Assembly (NCBI GenBank): GCA_035763805.1
Contig: DASUAL010000069.1
Span: 1-64,000, forward strand
Length of the DNA stretch: 64,000 nt
Source of the DNA: DASUAL01 sp035763805
GTDB taxonomy: Bacteria; Gemmatimonadota; Gemmatimonadetes; Gemmatimonadales; GWC2-71-9
Direction: 5' to 3'
Below are positions 15,221 to 23,245 of this stretch, one piece after another. Position numbers and translations under genes: made by a program. Position 1 is the stretch's first letter. Every line of letters begins with the position of its first letter. Under the pieces are notes generated by a model. The model did not search any database, was not told the origin of the DNA, and saw only the letters and a program-made list of their open reading frames with translations.

Positions 15221-16528
15221 TCAGAAGTTGTACTCCAGCCCGGCGGTCCAGAGCACGTCAGGCCGGAGCCCTCCGCGATTGAGTGGCCACAGCGTGTTCG
15301 CGATGATTGTGATCCCCGAGCCGGTCACGAACTTGAAGCCGAACGAGGCGTTGATCTGGTCGTCGCGTCGGTTCGGAATGTTTGTGGGATCGAGCGTGCG
15401 GCGGAACGGCACCTCGTAGGTCACCGGTCCCGGCAACGGGAGCTTGCTCTCGTCCACTTGTAATTCCGAGACCAGATCCACGGCGAGCGTGGCCCAGGGC
15501 GCCATCAGATGGTCGAACCCCACGGTCGCGAGCACCGCATTGTTCAGGGAGTCGCTGCTCCGCAACAGGAACCCGATGTTGGCGTGGGGCGAGAACTCGC
15601 CGAAGCGCGCGGACAGAATGGCGAGGCCGCGGGCCGCGACGTGACCGGATCCGAGCAGATCGTCCTCGCTGCCCGTGGGGAAGCGCGCGTCTGCGAGGAA
15701 CGCGAACGTGGTGCGCTCCGACTGGGCGACGTTGACCTTGACCCGCGCGGCGACGTCTCCAACGCCGGTGGCCGATCCCTCCCTGAACCGGGACGTGGCG
15801 AGTTCCGGGTTCGTCGGCGTGCCGCCGAAGAAGTGGGCGGCGGCCGACTCTGCGAATGAGACGATCTGCGCGTCCGTGGTGCCCCGTAGCGACGTGGAGA
15901 CGATCGGCAGCACCACGCCGACGTCCAGGCGGTCGAGCAGCCCGAAGCTCACGAAGAACGAGGTGACGGTCATCTCGACGTCGAGCGCGAGACGTAGCGC
16001 GATCGCGTCGTTCTCGAGTCGGGGAACGCCGAAGGGCGCGCAGTCTCTGCCTTCGATGGTGTCACACTCGGGGGTGTCGACGTTCTGGTGGATGAAGTTG
16101 AAGCGAATGTCGCTGAGGCTCACGCCCCGGAGCGTCTCGAAGCGCAGGCGGCTGACATTGGCGCCCACGAAGACGCGCCCGCGGCCGAGCGTCTGGGCGC
16201 GCTCGGCGAACACCGGCCCCGGCGAGATCGAGGTCCGGACCGGAGCCCCGCCTTCGAAGCGGAACGTGGAGCCGCCGCTGGTCGCGCTCACGGGGAGGTT
16301 CGCGACATTGCTGCTGATCGCGTTGCTGATGAACGATAGGAGGGTGCCGTTCTGAGTGCTCGCCGACGTGATGAAGTGGCTCTCGTGCACTCCAGTCCCG
16401 CCGAGGAAGAGCGGTTGCTGGCCGGGGCCGAAAATGAAGAGCTCGGAGATCTTGTCGCGCAGTCCCTGCGCGTGGAGCGAGGTGGATGCGAGGGCAAGTC
16501 CGACGACACTCTGCACCAAGCGCCGCAT
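15221..16528 (-). CDS. Outer-membrane beta-barrel protein
   Basis: A 435-aa exported protein of unknown function. A clean signal peptide (cleaved after SLHAQ) is followed by alternating amphipathic strands such as VFVGANVSRLRFETLRG and ASFGFKFVTGSGITIIANTLW. The C terminus, LWTAGLEYNF, ends in the aromatic Phe expected for BAM-inserted barrels. One Cys pair (ECDTIEGRDCAPF) probably closes a surface loop. ATG 16528 was chosen because GGAGGG lies just upstream and the signal peptide starts there. It resembles barrels often annotated as aromatic or phenol transporters, but that is weak. Confidence 0.8.
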   Translation of the reverse strand: MRRLVQSVVGLALASTSLHAQGLRDKISELFIFGPGQQPLFLGGTGVHESHFITSASTQNGTLLSFISNAISSNVANLPVSATSGGSTFRFEGGAPVRTSISPGPVFAERAQTLGRGRVFVGANVSRLRFETLRGVSLSDIRFNFIHQNVDTPECDTIEGRDCAPFGVPRLENDAIALRLALDVEMTVTSFFVSFGLLDRLDVGVVLPIVSTSLRGTTDAQIVSFAESAAAHFFGGTPTNPELATSRFREGSATGVGDVAARVKVNVAQSERTTFAFLADARFPTGSEDDLLGSGHVAARGLAILSARFGEFSPHANIGFLLRSSDSLNNAVLATVGFDHLMAPWATLAVDLVSELQVDESKLPLPGPVTYEVPFRRTLDPTNIPNRRDDQINASFGFKFVTGSGITIIANTLWPLNRGGLRPDVLWTAGLEYNF

Positions 16529-16559
16529 AGACCCTCCGGAATCGGGGACGGGAGCCGTC

Positions 16560-16578
16560 CGGCGTCGAAAAGACGCCG
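16560..16578. other. Perfect 7-bp hairpin in the divergent OMP/pyrR region
   Basis: CGGCGTC and GACGCCG pair perfectly around GAAAA. For the minus-strand outer-membrane gene it would lie in the 5' leader, with TTGACG further upstream (minus strand, 16591-16596) as a possible -35. Function unknown. Confidence 0.35.
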
Positions 16579-16608
16579 CAACTCGGTGGGCGTCAAGCCG
16601 ACCCGCCG

Positions 16609-16636
16609 TTGACCTCGCTGGTCCGCTGGTTACCTT
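16609..16636 (+). promoter_or_regulatory. pyr operon promoter TTGACC-N16-TACCTT
   Basis: TTGACC (16609-16614) and TACCTT (16631-16636) with a 16-base spacer stand just before pyrR. Only 10 bases lie between the -10 box and ATG 16647, so the transcript should start at or within a few bases of the start codon. This leaves no room for a PyrR-binding attenuator upstream of pyrR. Confidence 0.6.
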
Positions 16637-16646
16637 CCACCCCGAG

Positions 16647-17201
16647 ATGAGCCGGCCCGAACGGACCACCATCCTCGACGCCCGTGCGCTCGCGCGGGCG
16701 CTTCAGCGTATGGCGGTGGAAGTGCTGGAGTTGGCGCACGGGACGGAGGACCTGGTGCTCATCGGGATCCAGCGGCGCGGCGTCGAGCTCGCCGAGCGCC
16801 TCGCCAAGCTCATCGAGAAGGACGAGGACGTGGTCGTCCCGCGCGGGGCTCTCGACATCACGCTGTACCGCGACGATCTCCAGACCGTCGGCCCGAAGCC
16901 CGTCATCGGCGAGACCCGGATCCCCGGCGATCTCGCCGGCCGGCACGTGGTGATCGTGGACGACGTGCTCTACACCGGTCGCACGGTGCGTGCCGCGCTC
17001 GACGAGCTCGCCGACTTCGGGCGGCCCAAGCGAATCTCCCTCTGCGTGCTCGTGGACCGCGGCGGCCGCGAGCTCCCGATCCAGCCGGACATTGTGGGGA
17101 AGCAGGTGAAGGTGAACAGCGGCGAGCGGGTGGACGTGCTGGTCGAGGAGCTCGACGGGCGCGACGAAGTGCTCCTCGTGCGCGCGGGGAGCGCCGCGTG
17201 A
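16647..17201 (+). CDS. pyrR: PyrR bifunctional regulator/uracil phosphoribosyltransferase
   Basis: A 184-aa type I phosphoribosyltransferase of the PyrR family. The PRPP loop is VVIVDDVLYTGRTVRAAL, and the flexible hood region (LDITLYRDDL) and RGGRELPIQPDIVGKQV tail are typical of PyrR. In Firmicutes PyrR binds pyr mRNA leaders and causes attenuation; it also has UPRT activity. Here it is first in a pyrR-pyrB-pyrC operon, but its promoter leaves almost no leader. It may act on another site or mainly as an enzyme. ATG 16647 starts the family's usual N terminus. It overlaps pyrB (GTGA). Confidence 0.95.
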   Translation: MSRPERTTILDARALARALQRMAVEVLELAHGTEDLVLIGIQRRGVELAERLAKLIEKDEDVVVPRGALDITLYRDDLQTVGPKPVIGETRIPGDLAGRHVVIVDDVLYTGRTVRAALDELADFGRPKRISLCVLVDRGGRELPIQPDIVGKQVKVNSGERVDVLVEELDGRDEVLLVRAGSAA

Positions 17202-18178
17202 CCGTCGGGCTCGGCAAAGACCTCGTCGGGCTCGAGCACCTCTCTCCGGACCAGATCCGGCTCATCCTCGACACCGCGGAGCCGTTCAAAGAGGTGTCTG
17301 AGCGCCCCATCAAGAAGGTCCCCGCGCTGCGCGGCAAGACGATCGTCAACCTGTTCTTCGAGGCTTCCACGCGCACGCGCATCTCCTTCGAGTTCGCCGA
17401 GAAGCGGCTCTCGGCGGACACGGTGAACGTCGCGGCCAGTGGCAGCGCGGTGCAAAAGGGCGAGACCCTCGTCGATACGGCGAAGAACCTCGAGGCGATG
17501 CGGATCGACATGGTGGTGATCCGGCACCCGTCGTCCGGGGCGGCTCAGTTCCTGGGCAACCGCATCCGCTCGAACGTGATCAACGCGGGCGACGGCAAGC
17601 ACGAGCACCCCACGCAAGCGCTGCTCGACCTGCTCACGATCCGCGACAAGCACGGGACGATCGCCGGACTGAAGGTCTGCCTCGTAGGCGATATCCTGCA
17701 CTCCCGTGTCGCCCGGTCCAACATCTGGGGCCTGAGCAAGCTCGGCGCCGTGGTGGGGGTGTGCGGGCCCGACACCTTGATGCCCCGGGGCATCGAAGAG
17801 CTCGGCGTGTGCCGGTTCCGCCGCCTCGAGGAGGCGATCGAGTGGGCGGACGTGCTGAATGTGCTGCGCCTCCAGCTCGAGCGCATGGAGGCGGGCTTCA
17901 TCCCGAGTCTGCGGGAGTACTACCGCGTTTTCGGCGTCACGCTCGAGCGTCTCGAAAAGGCGCCGCGCCAGCTCACCATCATGCACCCGGGCCCCATGAA
18001 CCGCGGCGTGGAGATCGACTCCCGCGTCGCCGACGGGTCGCACAGCGTCATCCTCGACCAGGTGACGAACGGCGTCGCGATCCGGATGGCGGTTTTGTAC
18101 CTCCTCGCCGGCGGGCGACCCGAGCTCGCCGACGCGGCCAAGGGACCGTCGGGAGGGGGAGGGGGGACGTCGGAATGA
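17198..18178 (+). CDS. pyrB: Aspartate carbamoyltransferase catalytic subunit
   Basis: A 326-aa enzyme that joins carbamoyl phosphate and aspartate, the committed step of UMP synthesis. The carbamoyl-phosphate loop FFEASTRTRISFE, GDGKHEHPTQALLDLLTI and HPGPMNRGVEI are all intact. No pyrI is present, as usual for PyrR-type operons. The start is GTG 17198, overlapping pyrR, and the stop overlaps pyrC (ATGA), so the three genes are translationally coupled. A short Gly-rich tail (GPSGGGGGTSE) is coded by G-rich sequence near 18150. Confidence 0.97.
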   Translation: MTVGLGKDLVGLEHLSPDQIRLILDTAEPFKEVSERPIKKVPALRGKTIVNLFFEASTRTRISFEFAEKRLSADTVNVAASGSAVQKGETLVDTAKNLEAMRIDMVVIRHPSSGAAQFLGNRIRSNVINAGDGKHEHPTQALLDLLTIRDKHGTIAGLKVCLVGDILHSRVARSNIWGLSKLGAVVGVCGPDTLMPRGIEELGVCRFRRLEEAIEWADVLNVLRLQLERMEAGFIPSLREYYRVFGVTLERLEKAPRQLTIMHPGPMNRGVEIDSRVADGSHSVILDQVTNGVAIRMAVLYLLAGGRPELADAAKGPSGGGGGTSE

Positions 18179-19476
18179 GCCGCCCGCTGCTGCTCCGGGG
18201 CGGCAGGGTGATCGATCCGAGCCGGGACTTCGATCAGACGGCGGACGTCCTGATCCAGGACGGCCGCATCGCGGGGCTGGGCCCCAACCTCGCACCGCCG
18301 GACGGCGCCGAGGTGCGCGACGTCCGGGGCAAGACCGTCGCCCCCGGGCTCGTGGACGTGCACGTGCACCTACGGGAGCCCGGCAACGAGGACGTGGAGA
18401 CAATCGCTTCGGGTGCCCGCGCCGCCGCCGCGGGCGGCTTCACCGCCGTGTGCGCCATGCCCAACACCGATCCGGTTACCGACAACCAGGCGGCGGTGGG
18501 GTTCATCGTGCGCCAGTCGGTCCGGGCGGGACTCACCCGCGTCTACCCGATTGGCGCAATCTCGGTCGGACAGCGGGGGGAACAGCTCTCGGAGTTCGGG
18601 GAGATGGTGGGCGCAGGCGCAGTGGCCGTGTCGGACGACGGGAAACCGGTCGTGTCGACCCACCTGATGCGCACCGCGCTCGAGTACGCGCGGACCTTCG
18701 AGATTCCCGTCGCCGACCACTGCGAGGAGCCGACCCTCGCGGCGGGCGGCGTCATGCACGAGGGGCTGGTCGCCATGCGGCTCGGCCTGAAGGGCATCCC
18801 GGCGGCGGCGGAAGAGATCATGGTCGGGCGCGACATCCTGCTGGCCGACTTGACGGGCGGACAGGTGCATCTCTGCCATCTGTCCACGCGGGGGTCGGTG
18901 GAGCTGATCCGGCGAGCGAAGGAGAAGGGCGTGCGGGTGACGGCCGAAGTGACGCCTCACCACCTGACGCTCACCGAGCACGCCTGCGAGGCCTACGACA
19001 CGCATGCCAAGATGAACCCGCCGCTCCGCGAAGCGGCTGACGTGGCGGCCTTGCGGCAGGCCCTGAAGGAAGGCGTGATCGACTGCGTCGCCTCCGACCA
19101 CGCCCCGCACGCGTACGACGCGAAGGAAGCAGCATTCGACGACGCCCCGTTCGGCATCGTGGGTCTCGAGACGGCGTTCGGCGTGTGTTACACCGAGCTG
19201 GTCGAGGGCGGGGTGCTGACGCTCCCCGAGCTCATCGCCCGCATGAGCACAGCGCCGGCTCGCGTGTTCCGGCTCGCGGGGGGCACACTGACGCCCGGCG
19301 CGCCGGCTGACGTGGTCGTGCTCGACGTCACGGCGCGCTGGACCGTCGATCCCGCAATGTTCCACTCCAAGAGCCGCAACACCCCGTTTGCGGGACGGAC
19401 GGTCAGCGGACGCGCCGTACTGACTCTCGTCGGCGGAAAGCCCGCCCACGAGACGAAAGATCTGCGCAGCCCGTGA
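18175..19476 (+). CDS. pyrC: Dihydroorotase
   Basis: A 433-aa zinc amidohydrolase (class I type) that cyclises carbamoyl aspartate to dihydroorotate. Metal and substrate motifs are DVHVHLREPG (His pair and the Arg that binds the substrate carboxylate), CAMPNTDPVTDN, VADHCEE, HLCHLSTRGSVELI, EVTPHHLTLTE and the catalytic Asp in ASDHAPH. The metal-bridging Asp or Lys position lies in the VSDDGKPV region, as in other class I enzymes. Third gene of the pyr operon; ATG overlaps the pyrB stop. Confidence 0.96.
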   Translation: MSRPLLLRGGRVIDPSRDFDQTADVLIQDGRIAGLGPNLAPPDGAEVRDVRGKTVAPGLVDVHVHLREPGNEDVETIASGARAAAAGGFTAVCAMPNTDPVTDNQAAVGFIVRQSVRAGLTRVYPIGAISVGQRGEQLSEFGEMVGAGAVAVSDDGKPVVSTHLMRTALEYARTFEIPVADHCEEPTLAAGGVMHEGLVAMRLGLKGIPAAAEEIMVGRDILLADLTGGQVHLCHLSTRGSVELIRRAKEKGVRVTAEVTPHHLTLTEHACEAYDTHAKMNPPLREAADVAALRQALKEGVIDCVASDHAPHAYDAKEAAFDDAPFGIVGLETAFGVCYTELVEGGVLTLPELIARMSTAPARVFRLAGGTLTPGAPADVVVLDVTARWTVDPAMFHSKSRNTPFAGRTVSGRAVLTLVGGKPAHETKDLRSP

Positions 19477-20123
19477 CCGCCCGCGAGGCAGCCCAGCGGA
19501 TGGTGCTGTGTTGCCGGCAGCTGGCCGAGCGGGGGCTCATCGCGGGACAGGATGGCAACCTCTCGGTGCGGATCGGGCGCGCGCGAGCGCTGGTCACACC
19601 GCGCGGCCTCATCAAGGCGCTGCTCACTCCGGCCGACATGGTCGAGGTGGACCTCTCGGGGCGGAAGCGGCGCGGTCGCCGCAACGCTACGAGCGAATTG
19701 GACTTGCACTTGCGCATCCTGCGACGCCGCCCTGATGTCGGCGCCGTGGTGCACGCCCACCCGCCCGTGGCGACAGGCTTCGCGGTAGCAGGGTACGGGT
19801 TTGATGCATTTGTGCTGCCCGAGCTTATCTTGCAGTGCGGGCGGGTTCCGGTGGTCTCGTACGGGACGCCGGGCACACCCGAGCTGGGCGACCGCGTGGA
19901 AGGCGCCATCGCCGAACATGACGCCGTGTTGCTGGCAAATCACGGCGCCGTCACGGTGGGGCGAACGCTCGACGCGGCGTGGATCCGGATGGAGAGCCTC
20001 GAGCACGCGGCGCGGATCATCTTCGTGGCGCGCGCGTTGGGACGTGTCACCGAATTGACGGGCGATGCCGTGGCGCGCCTGGCAGCGCAGCGCGCACGCC
20101 GCGGACGGGAGCAGGATGCCTAA
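19473..20123 (+). CDS. Class II aldolase/adducin-family protein
   Basis: A 216-aa zinc-dependent aldolase of the fuculose-1-phosphate aldolase type. GNLSVRIG, SELDLHLRIL (the catalytic Glu), VVHAHPPVA (two His zinc ligands) and LLANHGAVTVG are present, and a C-terminal His in SLEHAARI is the likely third ligand. The substrate is not predictable; L-fuculose phosphate, rhamnulose phosphate or methylthioribulose-type sugars are known for the family. GTG 19473 overlaps the pyrC stop, so it belongs to the pyr transcript, although no link to pyrimidines is known. Confidence 0.87.
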   Translation: MTAREAAQRMVLCCRQLAERGLIAGQDGNLSVRIGRARALVTPRGLIKALLTPADMVEVDLSGRKRRGRRNATSELDLHLRILRRRPDVGAVVHAHPPVATGFAVAGYGFDAFVLPELILQCGRVPVVSYGTPGTPELGDRVEGAIAEHDAVLLANHGAVTVGRTLDAAWIRMESLEHAARIIFVARALGRVTELTGDAVARLAAQRARRGREQDA

Positions 20124-20910
20124 AGGGTCTTCCAAGAACACCGCCGCCATGCAGCGCTTGCTGGAGGAGCGGCGCCAGTACGAGGCCTGGATCGCGCGCC
20201 TGAACAACTCGGCGGATGCGACGCCGGGACACGTGCGTGCACGTGTGCGCGCCGACTATGAAGCGCGGCTCGCCGCCGTCACCGAGGAGCTCAAAGCGCA
20301 TGCCGACAGCGCCCGCCAGGCGATCGAGCAGAAGAAGCACTTGCGCGGGGAGCTTCAGAAGAAGGAGGCCCTGGCGGCGGAGAAGCTCACGGAGACCGAG
20401 CTGCGTCACTCGGTAGGCGAGTACGACGAGGCGCAGTGGAGCCAGGTGCATCGGGACGTCCTGGCAGAGCTCGTGTCGGTGCGCGAGGATCTCCAATCGG
20501 TCGAGGCGGACCTGCAGAAGCTCGAGGAGCTCGACGGGCTCGTCCGCAGCCGGCCGGCCCCACGCACGGCGCCCTCGCCCAGACCGCAAGCGACGCCTAT
20601 AGAGGTGACGAAGGAGGACGAGCTGGCGTTCATCAAGTCGGTGACGGAGGACGAGAAGGGCGGCGCCCCATCGCCCCGACGCGCCAGCGGCGCCCAGTTC
20701 CAGCCCGCTATCCCCACCGAGACCCCCCAGACACCGAGCCCAGCGCGGGCCGCGAATCCGGCCCCCGCTCCCATCGTGCCGGAGTCCAGCAAATCGGCCG
20801 ATGAGGACGACCAGGCGGCAAAAACGCTCCGCTGCAAGGACTGCGGCACGATGAATTTGCCGACGGAGTGGTACTGCGAGCAGTGCGGGGCGGAACTGGC
20901 GGCATTCTAG
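20116..20910 (+). CDS. Coiled-coil protein with C-terminal zinc ribbon
   Basis: A 264-aa protein without membrane segments or signal peptide. Residues about 5-145 are strongly helical and charged with coiled-coil character (LLEERRQYEAWIARLN, VREDLQSVEADLQKLEEL). A Pro/Ala/Ser-rich linker follows. The C terminus is a four-Cys zinc ribbon: CKDCGTMNLPTEWYCEQC. I do not recognise the protein. The layout suggests an adaptor or nucleic-acid-associated scaffold. ATG 20116 overlaps the aldolase by 8 bases. It ends 12 bases from the convergent rpsT stop. Confidence 0.75.
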   Translation: MPKGSSKNTAAMQRLLEERRQYEAWIARLNNSADATPGHVRARVRADYEARLAAVTEELKAHADSARQAIEQKKHLRGELQKKEALAAEKLTETELRHSVGEYDEAQWSQVHRDVLAELVSVREDLQSVEADLQKLEELDGLVRSRPAPRTAPSPRPQATPIEVTKEDELAFIKSVTEDEKGGAPSPRRASGAQFQPAIPTETPQTPSPARAANPAPAPIVPESSKSADEDDQAAKTLRCKDCGTMNLPTEWYCEQCGAELAAF

Positions 20911-20922
20911 CCGCCTGACCGC

Positions 20923-21183
20923 CTACGTGGTCGACAGCTTCTTCACCGCGGCCGCGAGCCGGCTCTTGTGCCGCGCCGCGTTGTTCGGATGGATGATCCC
21001 CTTGCGCGCCGCGCGGTCGAGCAGCTGCACCGCGACCTTGTAGGCCTGCGCGGCCTGGTCGGCGGATGCCGCTGCGCGCACCCGCTTGAGCGCGGTGCGG
21101 AGGGCGGAGCGCTGCGTGCGGTTCCTGGCGTGATGTGCGCGTGCCTGACGCATCGCCTTCTTTGCGGACCTGATTCTCGGCAC
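20923..21183 (-). CDS. rpsT: 30S ribosomal protein S20
   Basis: An 86-aa basic, all-helical protein that binds 16S rRNA early in 30S assembly. MPRIRSAKKAMRQARAHHARN at the N terminus and AARKGIIHPNNAARHKSRL near the C terminus are the family signatures. Start is GTG 21183, preceded by AAGGAG 7 bases upstream and by a promoter TTGACC-N17-TATCTT at 21207-21235. It diverges from the site-2 protease/scp operon. Confidence 0.97.
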   Translation of the reverse strand: MPRIRSAKKAMRQARAHHARNRTQRSALRTALKRVRAAASADQAAQAYKVAVQLLDRAARKGIIHPNNAARHKSRLAAAVKKLSTT

Positions 21184-21206
21184 GTTCGGTCTCCTTGGGA
21201 GGGCGG

Positions 21207-21235
21207 AAGATAGAGGGTAAGTGCAGGTCGGTCAA
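21207..21235 (-). promoter_or_regulatory. rpsT promoter TTGACC-N17-TATCTT
   Basis: On the minus strand, TTGACC (21235-21230), 17 bases and TATCTT (21212-21207). A Shine-Dalgarno AAGGAG follows before GTG 21183. This gives a normal short leader of roughly 15-20 bases, unlike the near-leaderless promoters elsewhere in the window. Confidence 0.75.
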
Positions 21236-21985
21236 GGCGCTACCGCGTTGACCCGACGCCGCTCCGTTCGTTATCTTTGGCCGTCACCGACCCCGAGTCG
21301 ACCCATCTCGTTCGAATTCCTCGTCTGGGCCCCGGTGCTTCTCTTTTCCATCGTGGCCCATGAGTACGCGCATGCCGAGGCGGCATATCGGCAGGGCGAC
21401 GACACCGCGTACATGCTCGGGCGGCTCACGTTGAATCCCCTCAAGCATATCGACCCATTGATGACGGTGATCGTGCCGTTCCTGCTCTGGACGATCGGAG
21501 CGCCGCCGTTCGGGGCCGCCAAGCCGGTACCCGTCAATCCCAGGAAGTACCGCAAGTTCGTTCGCGGCGAGGTCATCGTTTCGCTGGCCGGGATTGCGGT
21601 GAACTTTGGGCTGTTCGTGGCGTCGACGCTGTTGTTCGCCGGCGTCGGGATCCTCGGCGCGGGACTGCCGGACTTGCGCCCCAGCCTCGAGATCCTGCAA
21701 CGCATGCTGTACTACGGGATGCTCGTGAATCTAGTGCTGGCGTTCTTCAACCTGATCCCGATACCGCCGCTGGACGGCAGCCACGTGTTCTATTACTTGC
21801 TGCCGCCCGGGGCGGGGCTGAAATACCGGCAGGTGCAGGCGTTCGGCTTCATTCCGGTGTTACTGCTCGTGTGGGTGTTCCCTGGAGTGCTGCATGTGCT
21901 GCTCTGGCCCGCAGATCTCCTCATGAGAGTCGGGCTCACGCTGGTCGGGGGGTTCGCGGTGTCACCAGGAGCTTTTCCCTCGTGA
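21221..21985 (+). CDS. Site-2 protease (M50) family intramembrane metalloprotease; start unresolved
   Basis: A multipass zinc protease of the M50 family. The HEYAH motif (zinc ligands and catalytic Glu, residues 47-51 from the GTG at 21221) lies in the first membrane helix. The second zinc site is in NLIPIPPLDGSHV. Hydrophobic stretches around VIVSLAGIAVNFGLFVAST, LVLAFFNLI and VLLLVWVFPGVLHVLLWP complete the core. The stop overlaps scpA. The recorded GTG 21221 lies upstream of a good promoter at 21248-21276. The real start is probably later, but no ATG or GTG sits in a good place: GTG 21335 is too close to HEYAH, and ATC 21305 would be non-standard. Confidence 0.85.
   Translation: MQVGQGATALTRRRSVRYLWPSPTPSRPISFEFLVWAPVLLFSIVAHEYAHAEAAYRQGDDTAYMLGRLTLNPLKHIDPLMTVIVPFLLWTIGAPPFGAAKPVPVNPRKYRKFVRGEVIVSLAGIAVNFGLFVASTLLFAGVGILGAGLPDLRPSLEILQRMLYYGMLVNLVLAFFNLIPIPPLDGSHVFYYLLPPGAGLKYRQVQAFGFIPVLLLVWVFPGVLHVLLWPADLLMRVGLTLVGGFAVSPGAFPS
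21248..21276 (+). promoter_or_regulatory. Promoter TTGACC-N17-TTATCT for the site-2 protease/scpA/scpB operon
   Basis: TTGACC (21248-21253), 17 bases, TTATCT (21271-21276). It is back-to-back with the rpsT promoter, the two -35 boxes being 12 bases apart. A transcript from here would begin near 21283, after the GTG at 21221, so that codon is unlikely to be the true start of the protease. Confidence 0.65.
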
Positions 21986-22722
21986 CCGCTCCGGCGAACC
22001 CTGTGGCACAGGATCAGCCCGGCTTCGTCGTCGAGCTCGAGCAGTTCTCGGGCCCGCTCGACCTGCTGCTGCATCTGATCCGCGAGGACGAACTCGATAT
22101 CACCGACCTCCCGATCGCGAAGATCGCGGACCAGTTCCTCGGGGTGATCAACGAGCTGGGGCTGAACCAGGCCGCGGACTACCTGGAGATGGCGGCCCGG
22201 CTGCTGCGCATCAAGGCGCAAATGCTGCTGCCGCGGCGGCTCGGCGACGATGAGTGGGAGGACCCGCGCGCCGAGCTCGTGCGCCGGCTGCTCGAATACC
22301 AGCAGATCCGCGAGCTCGTGGACTGGCTCGGGCGAGCGGCGGCCCGGCGTGCCGAACAGTTCGGGCGCGGCTTCCGCCCGGAGCCGCCCGCCGCGGCGCC
22401 GGGGCCGCTCGTGATCGAGCTGAACGACCTGCTCGCCGCGGCCGAGCGGGTGATCGCGCTCATCCCCGAGCCGGTGCTGCATCGTGTCGTGCCGCGGCCG
22501 CTCGACGTCGAGGGCGCGACCGAGCGCCTCGTGGCCCTGCTCGCCGAGCGCCAGGAGTTTGGCTGGCTCGACGTGGTGGGGGAGCGCCCCTCGATCGTGG
22601 ACGTGCTCTCGGCCTTCATCGCCCTGCTCGAGCTCGCGAAGCGCGGCGCGCTGACGGTGCGCCAGGACGGGCCGTTCGCCCCCATCGTGATCCGCCGTGA
22701 CTCCTCTCGCGAAGCTGCTTGA
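21982..22722 (+). CDS. scpA: Segregation and condensation protein A (kleisin)
   Basis: A 246-aa kleisin that bridges SMC heads in the condensin complex for chromosome segregation. The N-terminal block VVELEQFSGPLDLLLHLIREDELDITDLPIAKIADQF is textbook ScpA, and the C-terminal winged-helix part (SIVDVLSAFIALLELAKRGALTVRQDGPFAPI) contacts the SMC cap. Start GTG 21982 overlaps the protease stop; AGGAGC lies about 10 bases upstream. The scpA end overlaps scpB by 26 bases. Confidence 0.95.
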   Translation: MTAPANPVAQDQPGFVVELEQFSGPLDLLLHLIREDELDITDLPIAKIADQFLGVINELGLNQAADYLEMAARLLRIKAQMLLPRRLGDDEWEDPRAELVRRLLEYQQIRELVDWLGRAAARRAEQFGRGFRPEPPAAAPGPLVIELNDLLAAAERVIALIPEPVLHRVVPRPLDVEGATERLVALLAERQEFGWLDVVGERPSIVDVLSAFIALLELAKRGALTVRQDGPFAPIVIRRDSSREAA

Positions 22723-23245
22723 GGCGGCGCTGTTCGCGTCGTCGCGCCCGCTGGCCGTCGAGGAGCTGGTGAGCCTCGAGCCGCAGGCTGGAGAGCGAGC
22801 AGTGCGCGCCGCGCTCGACGAGATCCGCGACGCGTACGCGGCCGGCGATCACGGCGTGGAGCTGATCGAGATCGCGCAGGGCTGGCAGTTCCTCACGCGG
22901 CGCGAGTACGCCGAGGCGATCGAGCGCACGCAGTTCGCGCTGCGACCGCGTCGCCTGTCACCGGCGGCACTCGAGACCCTCGCCATCATTGCCTACCGCC
23001 AGCCGGTGGGGCGTCTCGAGGTGGACGAAATCCGCGGCGTTGATTCGGGCGCCGTCATCGACAAGCTGATCGAGCGCGGGCTGGTCGAGGTGGTCAGCCG
23101 GGGCCAGGGGTTGGGCCGGCCGCTCCTCTACGGGACCACGCCGCGGTTCCTGGAGATCTTGGGGCTCAAGGACCTGGACGAGCTGCCACGGCTGGAAGAG
23201 CTGTCGGTCGCCCTTCGTCCGCCCGCGCCCGCAGAACCGGAATGA
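22697..23245 (+). CDS. scpB: Segregation and condensation protein B
   Basis: A 182-aa protein of two winged helices that binds ScpA in the SMC-ScpAB complex. PLAKLLEAALFASSRPLAVEEL and LSPAALETLAIIAYRQPVGRLEVDEIRGVDSGAVIDKLIERGLVE are diagnostic. Start is GTG 22697, inside the scpA end. The C terminus is Pro/Ala-rich. It overlaps the pseudouridine synthase start (ATGA). Confidence 0.96.
   Translation: MTPLAKLLEAALFASSRPLAVEELVSLEPQAGERAVRAALDEIRDAYAAGDHGVELIEIAQGWQFLTRREYAEAIERTQFALRPRRLSPAALETLAIIAYRQPVGRLEVDEIRGVDSGAVIDKLIERGLVEVVSRGQGLGRPLLYGTTPRFLEILGLKDLDELPRLEELSVALRPPAPAEPE

Noticed and set aside
18145..18172. Poly-G-rich end of pyrB as a contingency locus
   Set aside because: Runs are short and at the non-conserved C terminus, so slippage would have little effect.
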